The translations under genes were made by a program, and so were the position numbers. From Brevibacterium sp. S22 (GTDB lineage: Bacteria; Actinomycetota; Actinomycetes; Actinomycetales; Brevibacteriaceae), in the NCBI RefSeq assembly GCF_004745485.1, contig NZ_RHFG01000001.1, positions 372,001 through 436,000 on the forward strand: DNA of 64,000 nucleotides, given 5' to 3'. This document shows, piece by piece, positions 8,394 to 16,938 of this stretch; the stretch's first letter is position 1, and each line of letters begins with the position of its first letter. The notes under the pieces are model-generated. The model did no database searches. It was not told the origin of the DNA and saw nothing but the letters and a program-made list of their open reading frames with translations.

Positions 8394-9038
8394 TCAGTCC
8401 GGAGCCGCACTCAACAACAGCGTTCGTGCGGTCCGCTGCCAGGTGGCGAGCATCGGCTCCCAATGCGAGTCCCGCCGGGAGAAGGTGTAGGTCACAGCCA
8501 TTCCGCGCATGCTGGCGAAGATCATCGTGAATACATCGTCGAATTCCGGGCCTTCAGTGATGATCGGGCCGAAGAGCTCACGGGCGTTGTCTCTGACTCG
8601 GTCGAGGACGAACTTCTCGTGCTCACGAATGTTCGCGGCCAATTCGTCATCGGTGCGCGAAGCCGTCCACAGTTCGAGGGCGGAGAAGAAGCTGCCATGC
8701 ATCAGACCGGTCCACAGGGTCCGGATCGCCCAATCGCTGCGTGCCTCGACATCGTCAGCTGCGGGCCGCTCCGATTCCAGCATGCGGCCGAAGTCATCGT
8801 CCTGGTCCTCCAGTCGCCGGCTGAGTCTCTGCTCGCCGAGGCGGCTGACCGCGGCCGTGAGCAGATCCTGCTTCGACGGGAAGTGGTGGAGCAGACGCCC
8901 CCTGCTGACTCCCGCGATCGACTGGACTCTCACCGTCGTCGTCGCAGAATAGCCTTCACTCAGCAGGCACTCGATCGTGGCGTCGAGGATGAGCTCGCGC
9001 GACAGCGCGGTCCGCTCCGACTGACTGCTGACATCCAT
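8394..9038 (-). CDS. TetR/AcrR-family transcriptional regulator
   Basis: A 214-residue TetR-type repressor. The N-terminal DNA-binding helices read ILDATIECLLSEGYSATTTVRVQSIAGVSRGRLLHHFPSK (in part), followed by a divergent ligand-binding domain. The start at 9038 (MDVSSQ) has AAAGGGA just upstream; an ATG six codons earlier at 9056 lacks one. The gene diverges from the acyl-CoA dehydrogenase at 9270, so a role in controlling fatty-acid or acyl-CoA catabolism is likely, but the ligand is unknown. Confidence 0.85.
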   Translation of the reverse strand: MDVSSQSERTALSRELILDATIECLLSEGYSATTTVRVQSIAGVSRGRLLHHFPSKQDLLTAAVSRLGEQRLSRRLEDQDDDFGRMLESERPAADDVEARSDWAIRTLWTGLMHGSFFSALELWTASRTDDELAANIREHEKFVLDRVRDNARELFGPIITEGPEFDDVFTMIFASMRGMAVTYTFSRRDSHWEPMLATWQRTARTLLLSAAPD

Positions 9039-9269
9039 CAGTTCCCTTTCCGTCATGATCGGCGCAGGCTCTGTTCGAAGCCGTGATCTTACGGCAGTAC
9101 TCGATTCCCTTCCGACTATCTCACACTTCCAGTCTGCATTGACTGTTTTTCACGAGGCTGCCAGACTGAACGCATGATCAGTGACGGGGGCCACACATTC
9201 GCCCCGGTCCGATGACCGGCACTCCGGCCCGCCACACGGCGACCGCCGCTTCAGAAGAGGACACATTCG

Positions 9270-10436
9270 GTGAAGAGGAATCTGTACAACGAAGATCACG
9301 AAGCATTCCGGGGCTCGGTCGGAGCCTTCCTCGATCGTGAAGTCGTGCCCCACTTCGATGAATGGGATGAGAACCATCTCGTCGATCGGGAGATGTGGCG
9401 CAAGGCGGCGCAGTCAGGCATCATCGGCCTGGCCATCCCAGAGGAGTTCGGCGGAGGCGGTGTCTCTGACTTCCGGTTCGAGATGGTGCGGGCCGAAGAG
9501 GTCGCTCGCCGTGGGGTCGGTGCAGCCACGAGCGGCTGGGGCGTCTCCGACGGCATCGTTCCCGGCTACCTGATGAAGCTGGGCACTCAGGCCCAGAAAG
9601 AGAAGTACCTGATGGGGCTGACCTCGGGCGATATGATCGGCGCGATCGCCATGACAGAGCCGGATGCCGGCTCGGATCTGCAGAGCATCACCACGAAGGC
9701 AGTCCGCGACGGCGACGAGTGGGTCATCAACGGCGCGAAGACCTTCATCACCAACGGCATACACTGCGATTTCGTCATCGTCGTCGCCCGCACGAACCCG
9801 GAAGCCAAGGCCGCTCAGGGCACCTCGCTGTTCATTGTCGACGCCGGCACACACGGCTTCGAGAAGGGCCGCAAACTCAGAAAGCTCGGTATGGATGCCC
9901 AAGACACCGCCGAACTCTCGTTCTCTGACGTCCGGGTGCCCGCCGATGCCCTCCTCGGCGAACTCGACCAGGGGTTCATCCACCTCATGGTCAATCTCCC
10001 CACTGAGCGCCTCCTCATCGGGTCGGGGACTCTGGCATCGGCGCGGGCGGCGCTGGAGTGGACGGTCGAATACGTCTTCGACCGCCCTGCCTTCGGGCAG
10101 ACCATCGGCGATTTCCAGAACACCCGTTTCGAACTCGCCGAGCTCGAGACCCGCGTCGATGCGCTGGAGGCGTTCGTCGACCGGTGCGCGCTGGCACTCA
10201 ATGACGGAGACCTCACCGCGGTCGACGCTGCGAAGGCGAAGTATCTGGGTTCGGATCTCGAGATCGAGGTCGTCAATCGCTGTCTGCAGCTCTTCGGCGG
10301 CTACGGCTACATGCTCGAATTCCCCATCGCCCGCGTCTTCAAGGACAACCGCATCCAAGCGATCTTCGGCGGAGCGAACGAAGTGATGAAGGAACTCATC
10401 GGACGGGATATCGCCAAGCGCCATCGCAAGAAGTAG
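9270..10436 (+). CDS. Acyl-CoA dehydrogenase, long-chain type
   Basis: A 388-residue FAD-dependent acyl-CoA dehydrogenase carrying out the first oxidation of beta-oxidation. It contains IPEEFGGGG, AMTEPDAGSDLQ, FFxG-type FAD/substrate segments and the C-terminal GGYGYMLEFPIARVFKDNRIQAIFGGANEVMKELI. The position of the medium-chain catalytic Glu reads IFGGAN, so it is not there. Glu246 in LPTERLLI sits where long-chain and isovaleryl-CoA dehydrogenases carry their base, so it probably belongs to that group. The GTG start at 9270 follows AGAGGA. It diverges from the TetR gene; the 231-bp gap should hold their shared control region. Confidence 0.88.
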   Translation: MKRNLYNEDHEAFRGSVGAFLDREVVPHFDEWDENHLVDREMWRKAAQSGIIGLAIPEEFGGGGVSDFRFEMVRAEEVARRGVGAATSGWGVSDGIVPGYLMKLGTQAQKEKYLMGLTSGDMIGAIAMTEPDAGSDLQSITTKAVRDGDEWVINGAKTFITNGIHCDFVIVVARTNPEAKAAQGTSLFIVDAGTHGFEKGRKLRKLGMDAQDTAELSFSDVRVPADALLGELDQGFIHLMVNLPTERLLIGSGTLASARAALEWTVEYVFDRPAFGQTIGDFQNTRFELAELETRVDALEAFVDRCALALNDGDLTAVDAAKAKYLGSDLEIEVVNRCLQLFGGYGYMLEFPIARVFKDNRIQAIFGGANEVMKELIGRDIAKRHRKK

Positions 10437-10442
10437 AGCGAG

Positions 10443-11414
10443 CTACTCTCCGGCGACCTCGATGAGGACCTTGCCCATCACGGAGCGTTCGTCGAGTTCA
10501 TTGATCGCCGAGGAGGCCTCGGCCAGAGGATAGTTCGCGTGGATGCGCGGATTCAGACTGCCTGCGGCGACGTGGTCGAGAACGGCCTCCCACTGCTCGT
10601 GGATATAGCTCGAGTGACCCCATGTCGCCGCACCCCAGGCGACTCCGTCGACGGAGATGTTCTTCAGCAGCAGTCGGTTGACCTTGATCGAAGGGATCTC
10701 TCCGGCGGTGAAACCGAGAACGAGGAGACGACCGAACGGAGCGAGCACTCGCGTCGAGTCGGTGAAGCGGTCTCCCCCGACTGGGTCGAAGACGAAGTCG
10801 ACGCCGCCCGGATAGATCTCCTTCGTGGCGTCTTTGAAGTCGTCGGCAAAGACGACGTGCGTCGCACCGAGCTCCCGCACCGCTTCGGCCTTCGCCTGGG
10901 TCGAGACGACGGCGATGGCCTCGAGTCCCATGGCCAAGCCCAACTGCACGGCGGCCGAACCGAGTCCGCCTGCGGCACCGTGGACGAGGAGGCTCTGGCC
11001 CGGCTGGGCATTCGCGCGCAGACGCAGTGCGAAGTCAGCGGTGAGCACGTTCATCGGCATTCCCGCGGCGGCGGCCAGAGAGACCGAGTCCGGGACCTTC
11101 ACAGCGGATTCGTCATCGGCGATGAGATATTCGGCGAAAGTGCCCTTCCCGGTGATCGCGGCGACACGGTCACCGACGGAGTAACGGGAGTCCGGCCCCA
11201 CCTCGGTGACGACTCCCGAAGCCTCGGACCCCAGAGTGAAGGGCAGGTCGTGCTTGACCTGGTACATCCCACGGGTCTGCAGCACTTCGGGGAACGTCAC
11301 TCCGGCATACGCGACCTTGATGAGCACCTGCCCCGACCCCGGGACCGGGCGCTCCACATCAAGGTGCTCCACATCGTCGGGACCGGTCAGAGCAGTGACG
11401 CGAATGGCTTTCAT
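10443..11414 (-). CDS. NADPH:quinone oxidoreductase-like MDR protein
   Basis: A 323-residue medium-chain dehydrogenase/reductase without the zinc-binding cysteines. It has an N-terminal GroES-like domain (VPGSGQVLIKVAYAGVTFPE) and the Rossmann motif HGAAGGLGSAAVQLG. This fits the quinone oxidoreductase or enoyl-reductase branch of the family. The start at 11414 (MKAIRVTALTG) has GAGGAAG upstream; the longer open frame to 11603 runs into the divergent promoter region. Its 3' end nearly abuts the convergent acyl-CoA dehydrogenase. Divergence from the hydroxyacid-type operon suggests co-regulation. Confidence 0.83.
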   Translation of the reverse strand: MKAIRVTALTGPDDVEHLDVERPVPGSGQVLIKVAYAGVTFPEVLQTRGMYQVKHDLPFTLGSEASGVVTEVGPDSRYSVGDRVAAITGKGTFAEYLIADDESAVKVPDSVSLAAAAGMPMNVLTADFALRLRANAQPGQSLLVHGAAGGLGSAAVQLGLAMGLEAIAVVSTQAKAEAVRELGATHVVFADDFKDATKEIYPGGVDFVFDPVGGDRFTDSTRVLAPFGRLLVLGFTAGEIPSIKVNRLLLKNISVDGVAWGAATWGHSSYIHEQWEAVLDHVAAGSLNPRIHANYPLAEASSAINELDERSVMGKVLIEVAGE

Positions 11415-11425
11415 GGCTTCCTCAC

Positions 11426-11440
11426 TAACGTTTTGGTTCA
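11426..11440. promoter_or_regulatory. Possible second regulator half-site pair
   Basis: TAAC-N6-GTTCA at 11427-11440 resembles, imperfectly, the stronger dyad at 11561-11574. It lies just before the quinone oxidoreductase start. Matching sites at both ends of a divergent intergenic region would let one regulator control both genes. Confidence 0.3.
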
Positions 11441-11560
11441 CACGGAGCCGATCGGCTCCGGTCTCGGCGGTCATCACACCTCTATCACATCGAGGGACTA
11501 TGACCGTGGTCACTTTCACAGCTTGACTCCCCTGCTTGGGATGAATACTGTGAACTCTAC

Positions 11561-11574
11561 TGAACGATTGTTCA
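11561..11574. promoter_or_regulatory. TGAAC-N4-GTTCA operator-like dyad
   Basis: TGAACGATTGTTCA, with perfect 5-bp arms and a 4-bp spacer, lies 17 bases before the ATG of the kinase gene in the divergent intergenic region. Dyads of this form are typical of TetR-type regulators of acyl-CoA genes; the TetR protein encoded at 8394-9038 is a candidate. Confidence 0.5.
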
Positions 11575-11590
11575 CTCGGGAAGGTCAAGG

Positions 11591-12613
11591 ATGACACAAG
11601 CACCGGCAGGATTCGATGCGGACAGCATCGGGAGATGGATCGAGCGGAAATTCGGGATCACCGATTTCGACGTCGACGTGATATCGGTCGGTCGCTCGAA
11701 TCTCACGTTCACCATCGTCGTCGACGGCAGTCCGCGGTGGGTCCTGCGTCGTCCGCCCTTGGGCCACGAGGGCGGCAGTGCGCACAACGTCGCCCGCGAG
11801 GGGCGGATCATGGCAGCACTCAACGACAGCAGTGTCCCGGTGCCGACCGTCCTCGATATCGTCGATGACCCCGAGATCCTTGACGTGCCGTTCGTGTTCA
11901 TGGACCACTGCCCCGGATTCCCCATCAACACCCCCGCAGAGTGGGAATCCATCCCTGCCGAAAACCGCCGCGACTGCGCTTTCGGCATGGTCGACGCGCT
12001 GGCGGCCATCCATTCCGTCGACGTCGATGCCGTCGGATTGGACGACCTGCGCAGGCCCGGCGGACTCATTGACCGACAGCTGCGCCGGTGGATCGGTCAG
12101 GTCGAGGCGATCGCGATGCGCGAGACCCCGATCATCCACGAGGTCCACGATGTGCTCCTGGAGGCGATGCCCGACCCGGCGGGCTCACCCGTGGGAATCG
12201 CGCACGGTGACTTCAAACCGAACAATATGATCTTTGCGCCCTCTGGGGCGGTCAACGCCGTAGTCGACTGGGAGCTGACAGCCATCGGCGAGGTGCTCAC
12301 CGACCTCGGCTATTTCGTCGCCATGCTCACCGTTCCCGAAGAGTACACAAGCATCTGGGTGCCCCAGACCGACGACGGATTCCCCACCGCAGACGAACTC
12401 ATCGACCGCTATCAGGAAGCCAGCGGTCACGAAGTCCACGATGTCGGCTACTATTCGGCGTTTGCGATATGGAAGCTCGCCTGTATTCGTGAAGGCGTCT
12501 ACACTCGCCTGGCGACCGGGAAGATGGGTGACCTCGATATCGACCCTGAGGAGGCCGGTGCCGGTGTCGAAGAGCTGGCCCGTCAGGCGCTCGACCTGCT
12601 GGAGAGATCATGA
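11591..12613 (+). CDS. APH-family phosphotransferase (ACAD10/11 kinase-domain type, LvaA-like)
   Basis: A 340-residue aminoglycoside-phosphotransferase-fold kinase. It shows the catalytic loop HGDFKPNN at 205-212, the metal-binding DWELTAIG at 226-233 and an N-terminal VLRRPP segment. In this branch the substrates are not antibiotics: the matching domain of ACAD10/11 and Pseudomonas LvaA phosphorylate 4-hydroxyacyl-CoA. It is the first gene of an apparent operon with a dehydrogenase, an ACAD10/11-type acyl-CoA dehydrogenase and an acyl-CoA synthetase, and overlaps the next gene by ATGA. This suggests a role in hydroxyacid catabolism. No LvaB-like small partner gene is seen beside it. Confidence 0.82.
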   Translation: MTQAPAGFDADSIGRWIERKFGITDFDVDVISVGRSNLTFTIVVDGSPRWVLRRPPLGHEGGSAHNVAREGRIMAALNDSSVPVPTVLDIVDDPEILDVPFVFMDHCPGFPINTPAEWESIPAENRRDCAFGMVDALAAIHSVDVDAVGLDDLRRPGGLIDRQLRRWIGQVEAIAMRETPIIHEVHDVLLEAMPDPAGSPVGIAHGDFKPNNMIFAPSGAVNAVVDWELTAIGEVLTDLGYFVAMLTVPEEYTSIWVPQTDDGFPTADELIDRYQEASGHEVHDVGYYSAFAIWKLACIREGVYTRLATGKMGDLDIDPEEAGAGVEELARQALDLLERS

Positions 12614-13404
12614 CCTCGACGCTGAACGGCAGGCGTGCAGTGGTCACCGGGGCCGCAGGAGGGATCGGTGCCGCATTGGCCGCCGAACTCATCGACCGCG
12701 GAGCAGCAGTCGTCCTTGCCGATCTCTCCCCCGATGTCAGCGACACTGCCGCTGCACTTGGTGCCTCCGCCTCCGCGTGGATTGGGGACGTATCCTCGGT
12801 GAACGGAATCGGTGCGCTCATCGACTTCGCCGACGACCGCCTCGGCGGGATCGATCTGTACTTCGCCAATGCCGGGATCATCGGTCCGGCGATGCTCGGG
12901 GAGACTGACGCGGACTGGGACGCGATCATCGACGTCAATATGCGCGCTCATATCCGCGCGGCCCAAGCGCTCGTCCCCCGCTGGCGGGCAGCCGGTTCCG
13001 GATATTTCGTTGCCACCGCCTCGGCGGCGGGCCTGCTCACGCAGATCGGATCGGCCGCGTATTCGGTGACCAAGCACGCATCGGTCGGTTTCGCCGAATG
13101 GTTGGCCATGACCTACCGCGACGATGGAATCCGCGCCTCGGTGATCTGCCCGATGGGCGTCAACACGAATTTGCTCGACGATGCCGGTTCCGACGGAGGT
13201 GCTGCGCAGAGGGCTGTGACCTCGGCCGGAATCGTCCTGGAACCCGCCGAGGTGGCCACCATCGTCCTCGACGCCGTCGAGCACGAGCAGTTCCTCATCC
13301 TGCCGCATCCCGAAGTCCTCGAGATGTACCGGATGAAATGCACCGACTACGACCGCTGGCTGCGCGGAATGTCCCGCTACCAAACCCGACTCAACGAAAC
13401 GTGA
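12610..13404 (+). CDS. Short-chain dehydrogenase/reductase
   Basis: A 264-residue classical SDR. The cofactor motif is TGAAGGIG (14-21), followed by NAG in FANAGIIG, a catalytic Ser in ATASAAG and YSVTKHA with the catalytic Tyr and Lys. It overlaps the kinase stop by 4 bp, so the two are probably translated together. In the Lva-type pathway an SDR-family enzyme interconverts keto- and hydroxyacyl-CoA (LvaD); I infer that role here. Substrate and cofactor preference are not readable. Confidence 0.85.
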   Translation: MTSTLNGRRAVVTGAAGGIGAALAAELIDRGAAVVLADLSPDVSDTAAALGASASAWIGDVSSVNGIGALIDFADDRLGGIDLYFANAGIIGPAMLGETDADWDAIIDVNMRAHIRAAQALVPRWRAAGSGYFVATASAAGLLTQIGSAAYSVTKHASVGFAEWLAMTYRDDGIRASVICPMGVNTNLLDDAGSDGGAAQRAVTSAGIVLEPAEVATIVLDAVEHEQFLILPHPEVLEMYRMKCTDYDRWLRGMSRYQTRLNET

Positions 13405-13487
13405 CCAGGAGCCTCGCCACCGAGCCAGGCCCGACTGAGACCGAACCTCACAGCTGTGTGAGATCCACCGAGAGACAAGGAGCCCAC

Positions 13488-14693
13488 GTGTTGGAAATCA
13501 GCGAACGCGGACGCGAGTATCAGGAGCGCCTCAACGCGTTCATGGACGATTTCGTCTACCCGGCCGAGCCGATCTACTCTGAGCAGATGGCCGCGGCGGC
13601 CAGCCCCCACACGCAGCCCCAGATCCTCGAAGATCTCAAGGCCGAAGCGAAGAAGCAGGGCTTGTGGAACCTCTTCCACCCGCACCCGGAATGGGGTCCG
13701 GGCCTGACGAACCTCGAATACGCTCCGCTGGCCGAGATCACCGGCCGCAGCATGGAGATCGCCCCTGAAGCGATCAACTGCAACGCTCCGGATACGGGCA
13801 ATATGGAGGTCTTCACGGTCTTCGGCACCGATGAGCACAAGGAGAAGTACCTCCGTCCCCTGCTTGAGGGAAAGATCGCTTCGGCCTTCGCGATGACCGA
13901 ACCGGCTGTGGCCAGCTCCGATGCGACCAACGTCGAGATGAGCATGGAACGCACCGATGACGGCTTCGTCCTCAACGGCCGCAAATGGTTCGCCTCGAAC
14001 GCGATGCACCCGAACTGTCGGGTGCTCATCGTCATGGGCAAGACCGACCCCAGCGCTGAAGTGCACCGGCAGCAGTCGATGCTCGTCGTGCCCATCGATG
14101 CCCCGGGTGTCACAGTCGTGCGCAATTTACCCGTGTACGGCTACGCAGATCGGGAGGGTCATGCTGAGATCGTGTTCGAGAACGTGCTTGTGCCGTTCAA
14201 AGACATCCTCAAAGGTGAGGGCGAAGGCTTCGCCATCAGTCAGGCACGGCTGGGCCCGGGCCGCATCCACCACTGCATGCGCGCCATTGGAGCCGCCGAG
14301 CGGGCACTCGAGCTCATGGTCGGGCGCGCCGAATCACGTGTGACCTTCGGTGAGAAGCTGTCAAGCCGTTCGAACATCCAGGACTGGATCGCCGAATCCC
14401 GGATCGAGATCGATCAGGCCCGCCTGCTGACTTTGCATGCCGCGGACATGATGGACAAGTACGGCAACAAGGTGGCGAAGAACGAGATCGCCGAAATCAA
14501 GGTGGTCGCACCGACGATGGCGCTGAAGGTCATCGATCGGGCTGTTCAGGTCCACGGCGGCGGCGGAGTCACCGAGGACTTCCCGCTTGCTCGGATGTGG
14601 GCGCATATGCGCACTCTGCGTCTGGCCGATGGGCCGGATGAGGTGCACAAACGTTCCATCGCCCGCAATGAGATCAAGAAATATCGTGGTTGA
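13488..14693 (+). CDS. ACAD10/11-type acyl-CoA dehydrogenase family protein (LvaC-like)
   Basis: A 401-residue acyl-CoA dehydrogenase-fold protein. The segments TEPAVASSDATN (137-148), GRKWFASNA, VMGKTDPSAEVHRQQSM and the final LADGPDEVHKRSIA are those of the ACAD10/ACAD11 clade, not ordinary beta-oxidation enzymes. In that clade and in LvaC the enzyme converts 4-phosphohydroxyacyl-CoA to the enoyl-CoA. The separate APH kinase two genes upstream corresponds to the kinase domain fused to ACAD in animals. The start is GTG 13488, with AAGGAG upstream; an in-frame TTG follows directly. Confidence 0.85.
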   Translation: MLEISERGREYQERLNAFMDDFVYPAEPIYSEQMAAAASPHTQPQILEDLKAEAKKQGLWNLFHPHPEWGPGLTNLEYAPLAEITGRSMEIAPEAINCNAPDTGNMEVFTVFGTDEHKEKYLRPLLEGKIASAFAMTEPAVASSDATNVEMSMERTDDGFVLNGRKWFASNAMHPNCRVLIVMGKTDPSAEVHRQQSMLVVPIDAPGVTVVRNLPVYGYADREGHAEIVFENVLVPFKDILKGEGEGFAISQARLGPGRIHHCMRAIGAAERALELMVGRAESRVTFGEKLSSRSNIQDWIAESRIEIDQARLLTLHAADMMDKYGNKVAKNEIAEIKVVAPTMALKVIDRAVQVHGGGGVTEDFPLARMWAHMRTLRLADGPDEVHKRSIARNEIKKYRG

Positions 14694-14724
14694 GGTCGTC
14701 TTCTCCGCGATACAGTGAGACCCC

Positions 14725-14756
14725 ACCGGACCCGCAGCGATCTGTGCGGGTCCGGT
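14725..14756 (+). terminator. Hairpin between acyl-CoA dehydrogenase and synthetase genes
   Basis: ACCGGACCCGCA (14725-14736) and TGCGGGTCCGGT (14745-14756) form a perfect 12-bp stem with an 8-nt loop. It lies 32 bases past the dehydrogenase stop and 22 bases before the synthetase ATG. It may be an internal terminator that lowers synthetase expression, or a processing or stability hairpin in one mRNA. No U-tract follows. Confidence 0.55.
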
Positions 14757-14778
14757 ACTGCCTGCGAAAGGATGTTCG

Positions 14779-16479
14779 ATGACGAACAGCTGGTATGACA
14801 CTCGCCCCTGGATCACGACACTGGGCGATCTCGCACACGAGCCCTATGTCCTGCCCGACTCGACGCCGCTTGCGGATCTTGCCGCGACCGTCGCTGCTCG
14901 CGGTGACGAAGAGGCCTTCACCTACTACGGCTTCCGACTGACCTGGGCCGAATTCGATCGGTGGACGACGGCGTTCGCGGCGTTCCTCTCCTCCCGCGGA
15001 ATCGCACCCGGGGCTCGTGTGGGCATCTACGACCAGAACACCCCGGCCTTCGTCATCGCGACCTATGCCACCTGGAAGGCAGGCGGAGCCGTGGTGCCGC
15101 TCAATCCGATGTATCGCGGCGAACTCGAACACATCTTCGCGGACTCGGAGATCAGCGGACTCATCGTGTCGAAGGCCGCCTATCTCGATCGGGTCAAGGA
15201 CTATGCCAGCGGTCTGCCGCTCGTCGTCCTCAGCGACGATCGCAGTTTCCAGAAGCACGGTCCGGACGCGATCTTCTCAATGTTCGCTGAGCTTCCCGAG
15301 ATCCCCGATCTGCCCGATTTCGCGACTGTCGTCGACGACAACCTCGACACCGAATTCACACCATACTCCCCCACACCGTCCGACCTCGCTCTCATCGCCT
15401 ACACCTCGGGCACCTCGGGACGGTCGAAGGGCGCGGCGGCGACACATGCGAACATCTCGAGCAATTCGCGCTACTGTCTGCGCAACCCCGTGCTCGGCCC
15501 CGGCGACGGCTATCTCACCCTTGCCCCGCTGTTCCACATCACCGGCTTCATCTGCCAATTCCTCGCCGCGGTCGCCGGTGGCGCGCGACTCATCCTCAAC
15601 TACCGGTTCGAGCCCGGTTCGTTCATCGCCCTGTGTGCTGCGGAGAAACCTGCCTATATGGCCGGGCCCGCCACGGTCTACACCGCCCTGATGGCGCATC
15701 CGGACTTCGACCCGGCCAAGTTCGCCTCGTTCAAGTCGATGATGTCCGGCGGGGCTCCCCTGCCGGAGGGGCTGGTCAAGAAGTTCGAGGACCGCGCGAA
15801 GATCTATGTCGGTCAGGGCTACGGACTGTCGGAGACCTGCGCTCAGGTCGCCACCGTACCGAACGGCTTCCAGGCCCCGGTCGATCCGGACAGCGGGAAC
15901 CTCGCCTGTGGTCTGCCGCAGCCGGACGTCATGATCCGCATCCTCGATGATGATGGTCAGCCCGTAGGTCCAGGAGAGGTCGGCGAGGTTGCGATCTCCG
16001 GGCCGCAGGTGGTCTCCAGCTACCTCAACAATCCTCAGGCCACGGCCGAGCAGATCCCGAACGGCGAGCTGCACACCGGCGACGTCGGGTTCATGAATGA
16101 GGACGGGTGGCTGTTCATCGTCGACCGGAAGAAGGACATGATCAACGCGTCCGGCTTCAAGGTGTGGCCGCGTGAGGTCGAAGATGTGCTCTACACGCAT
16201 CCTGCTGTGCAGGAGGCTGCTGTTGTGGGCATCCCCGATGACTACCGCGGAGAGGACGTGGCGGCCTTCGTCACCCTGCAGCCCGGCGCCGAGGCGGCCG
16301 CAGAGGAGATCATCACCTTCTGCCGAGAGAAGCTCGCTTCCTATAAGGCTCCGCACCGGGTGACGTTCATCGATCAGCTGCCGAAGACGAGCTCCGGCAA
16401 GATCCTGCGGCGGACCATCCGCGCCGATGCGGTCGAAGCCGCCCAAGCGGCCAAAGCAGCAGCGAGGGCCACTGACTGA
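14779..16479 (+). CDS. Acyl-CoA synthetase (AMP-forming ligase, LvaE-like context)
   Basis: A 566-residue ANL-superfamily ligase that activates a carboxylic acid through an acyl-adenylate to the CoA thioester. Core motifs are YTSGTSGRSKG (208-218), GYGLSET, GELHTGDVG, DRKKDMI and the C-terminal lysine motif TSSGKILRR. The ATG at 14779 follows GAAAGGA. It closes the kinase-SDR-ACAD cluster, where it would supply the CoA ester for the upstream enzymes. Chain-length preference cannot be told from sequence. Confidence 0.88.
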   Translation: MTNSWYDTRPWITTLGDLAHEPYVLPDSTPLADLAATVAARGDEEAFTYYGFRLTWAEFDRWTTAFAAFLSSRGIAPGARVGIYDQNTPAFVIATYATWKAGGAVVPLNPMYRGELEHIFADSEISGLIVSKAAYLDRVKDYASGLPLVVLSDDRSFQKHGPDAIFSMFAELPEIPDLPDFATVVDDNLDTEFTPYSPTPSDLALIAYTSGTSGRSKGAAATHANISSNSRYCLRNPVLGPGDGYLTLAPLFHITGFICQFLAAVAGGARLILNYRFEPGSFIALCAAEKPAYMAGPATVYTALMAHPDFDPAKFASFKSMMSGGAPLPEGLVKKFEDRAKIYVGQGYGLSETCAQVATVPNGFQAPVDPDSGNLACGLPQPDVMIRILDDDGQPVGPGEVGEVAISGPQVVSSYLNNPQATAEQIPNGELHTGDVGFMNEDGWLFIVDRKKDMINASGFKVWPREVEDVLYTHPAVQEAAVVGIPDDYRGEDVAAFVTLQPGAEAAAEEIITFCREKLASYKAPHRVTFIDQLPKTSSGKILRRTIRADAVEAAQAAKAAARATD

Positions 16480-16672
16480 GACAGGGCCCCGGCGGCTGGG
16501 CCCCTTGACTGCGGCTGGGCGCCGGGCGGCTGGGCGCCTTGACTGCGGCAGATCCTCGGCACCAGCGGCTGATCACTGAGTCTGTCTGCCGCCGGCGCCT
16601 CCGCGACTGAGTCCAGGGACACGCCTCACATCACCTTTGGTGCAGACGCTCCCACATTTGGTGCGCTGCCCA
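16480..16672. repeat. GC-rich duplicated intergenic segment after the synthetase
   Basis: A roughly 37-bp unit containing GGCGGCTGGG and CCTTGACTGCGGC is present twice in tandem around 16490-16556, with self-complementary GGGCCC/GGGCGCC blocks that could fold as a terminator. TTTGGTGC occurs twice (about 16638 and 16655). No gene is seen here. Confidence 0.45.
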
Positions 16673-16728
16673 ATCACACCTCGTCCCCTGCATCTGGATC
16701 GAAACAGATGCAGGGGACGAAGTGTGGT
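16673..16728. terminator. Very long hairpin between convergent genes
   Basis: Arms 16681-16696 and 16705-16720 are perfectly complementary (16 bp) around the loop GATCGAAA. After one mismatch the pairing continues for about 6-7 more pairs (16673-16679 with 16722-16728, including one G-U). It lies between the rightward synthetase and the leftward small gene. It is most simply a bidirectional terminator, though its length also fits a structured RNA element. Confidence 0.55.
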
Positions 16729-16786
16729 CTGCGTGCACGGACCACTGCTTCACCCCTCACGGGAGTCGGTCGGAGAAGTCGGAGGT

Positions 16787-16938
16787 CTCGACACCTGTCG
16801 GACGGGACTCCGGGCCCTCGATACTTGTCGGACAGGGGCTCGAGGACCTCGATGCTTGTCGGACAGGGCTTCCGAGACCTCGAGGCTAGTCGGTCAGGGG
16901 CTCGGGGACCGCGATGCCTGTCGGTCAGGGGATGCGGG
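16787..16938. repeat. Degenerate 30/31-bp tandem repeat array
   Basis: Nearly five copies begin at 16787, 16817, 16848, 16879 and 16910, with spacing 30, 31, 31 and 31. Each carries a core close to CCTGTCGGACAGG, itself nearly palindromic. The last copy contains the stop codon of the leftward 77-residue gene (16925-16927), so the array would lie in that gene's 3' UTR. There are no unique spacers, so it is not a CRISPR array. Nothing gene-like is encoded. Confidence 0.8.

Noticed and set aside
16787..16938. CRISPR array
   Set aside because: The 30/31-bp period looks similar, but repeats follow each other directly without unique spacers and no cas genes are present.
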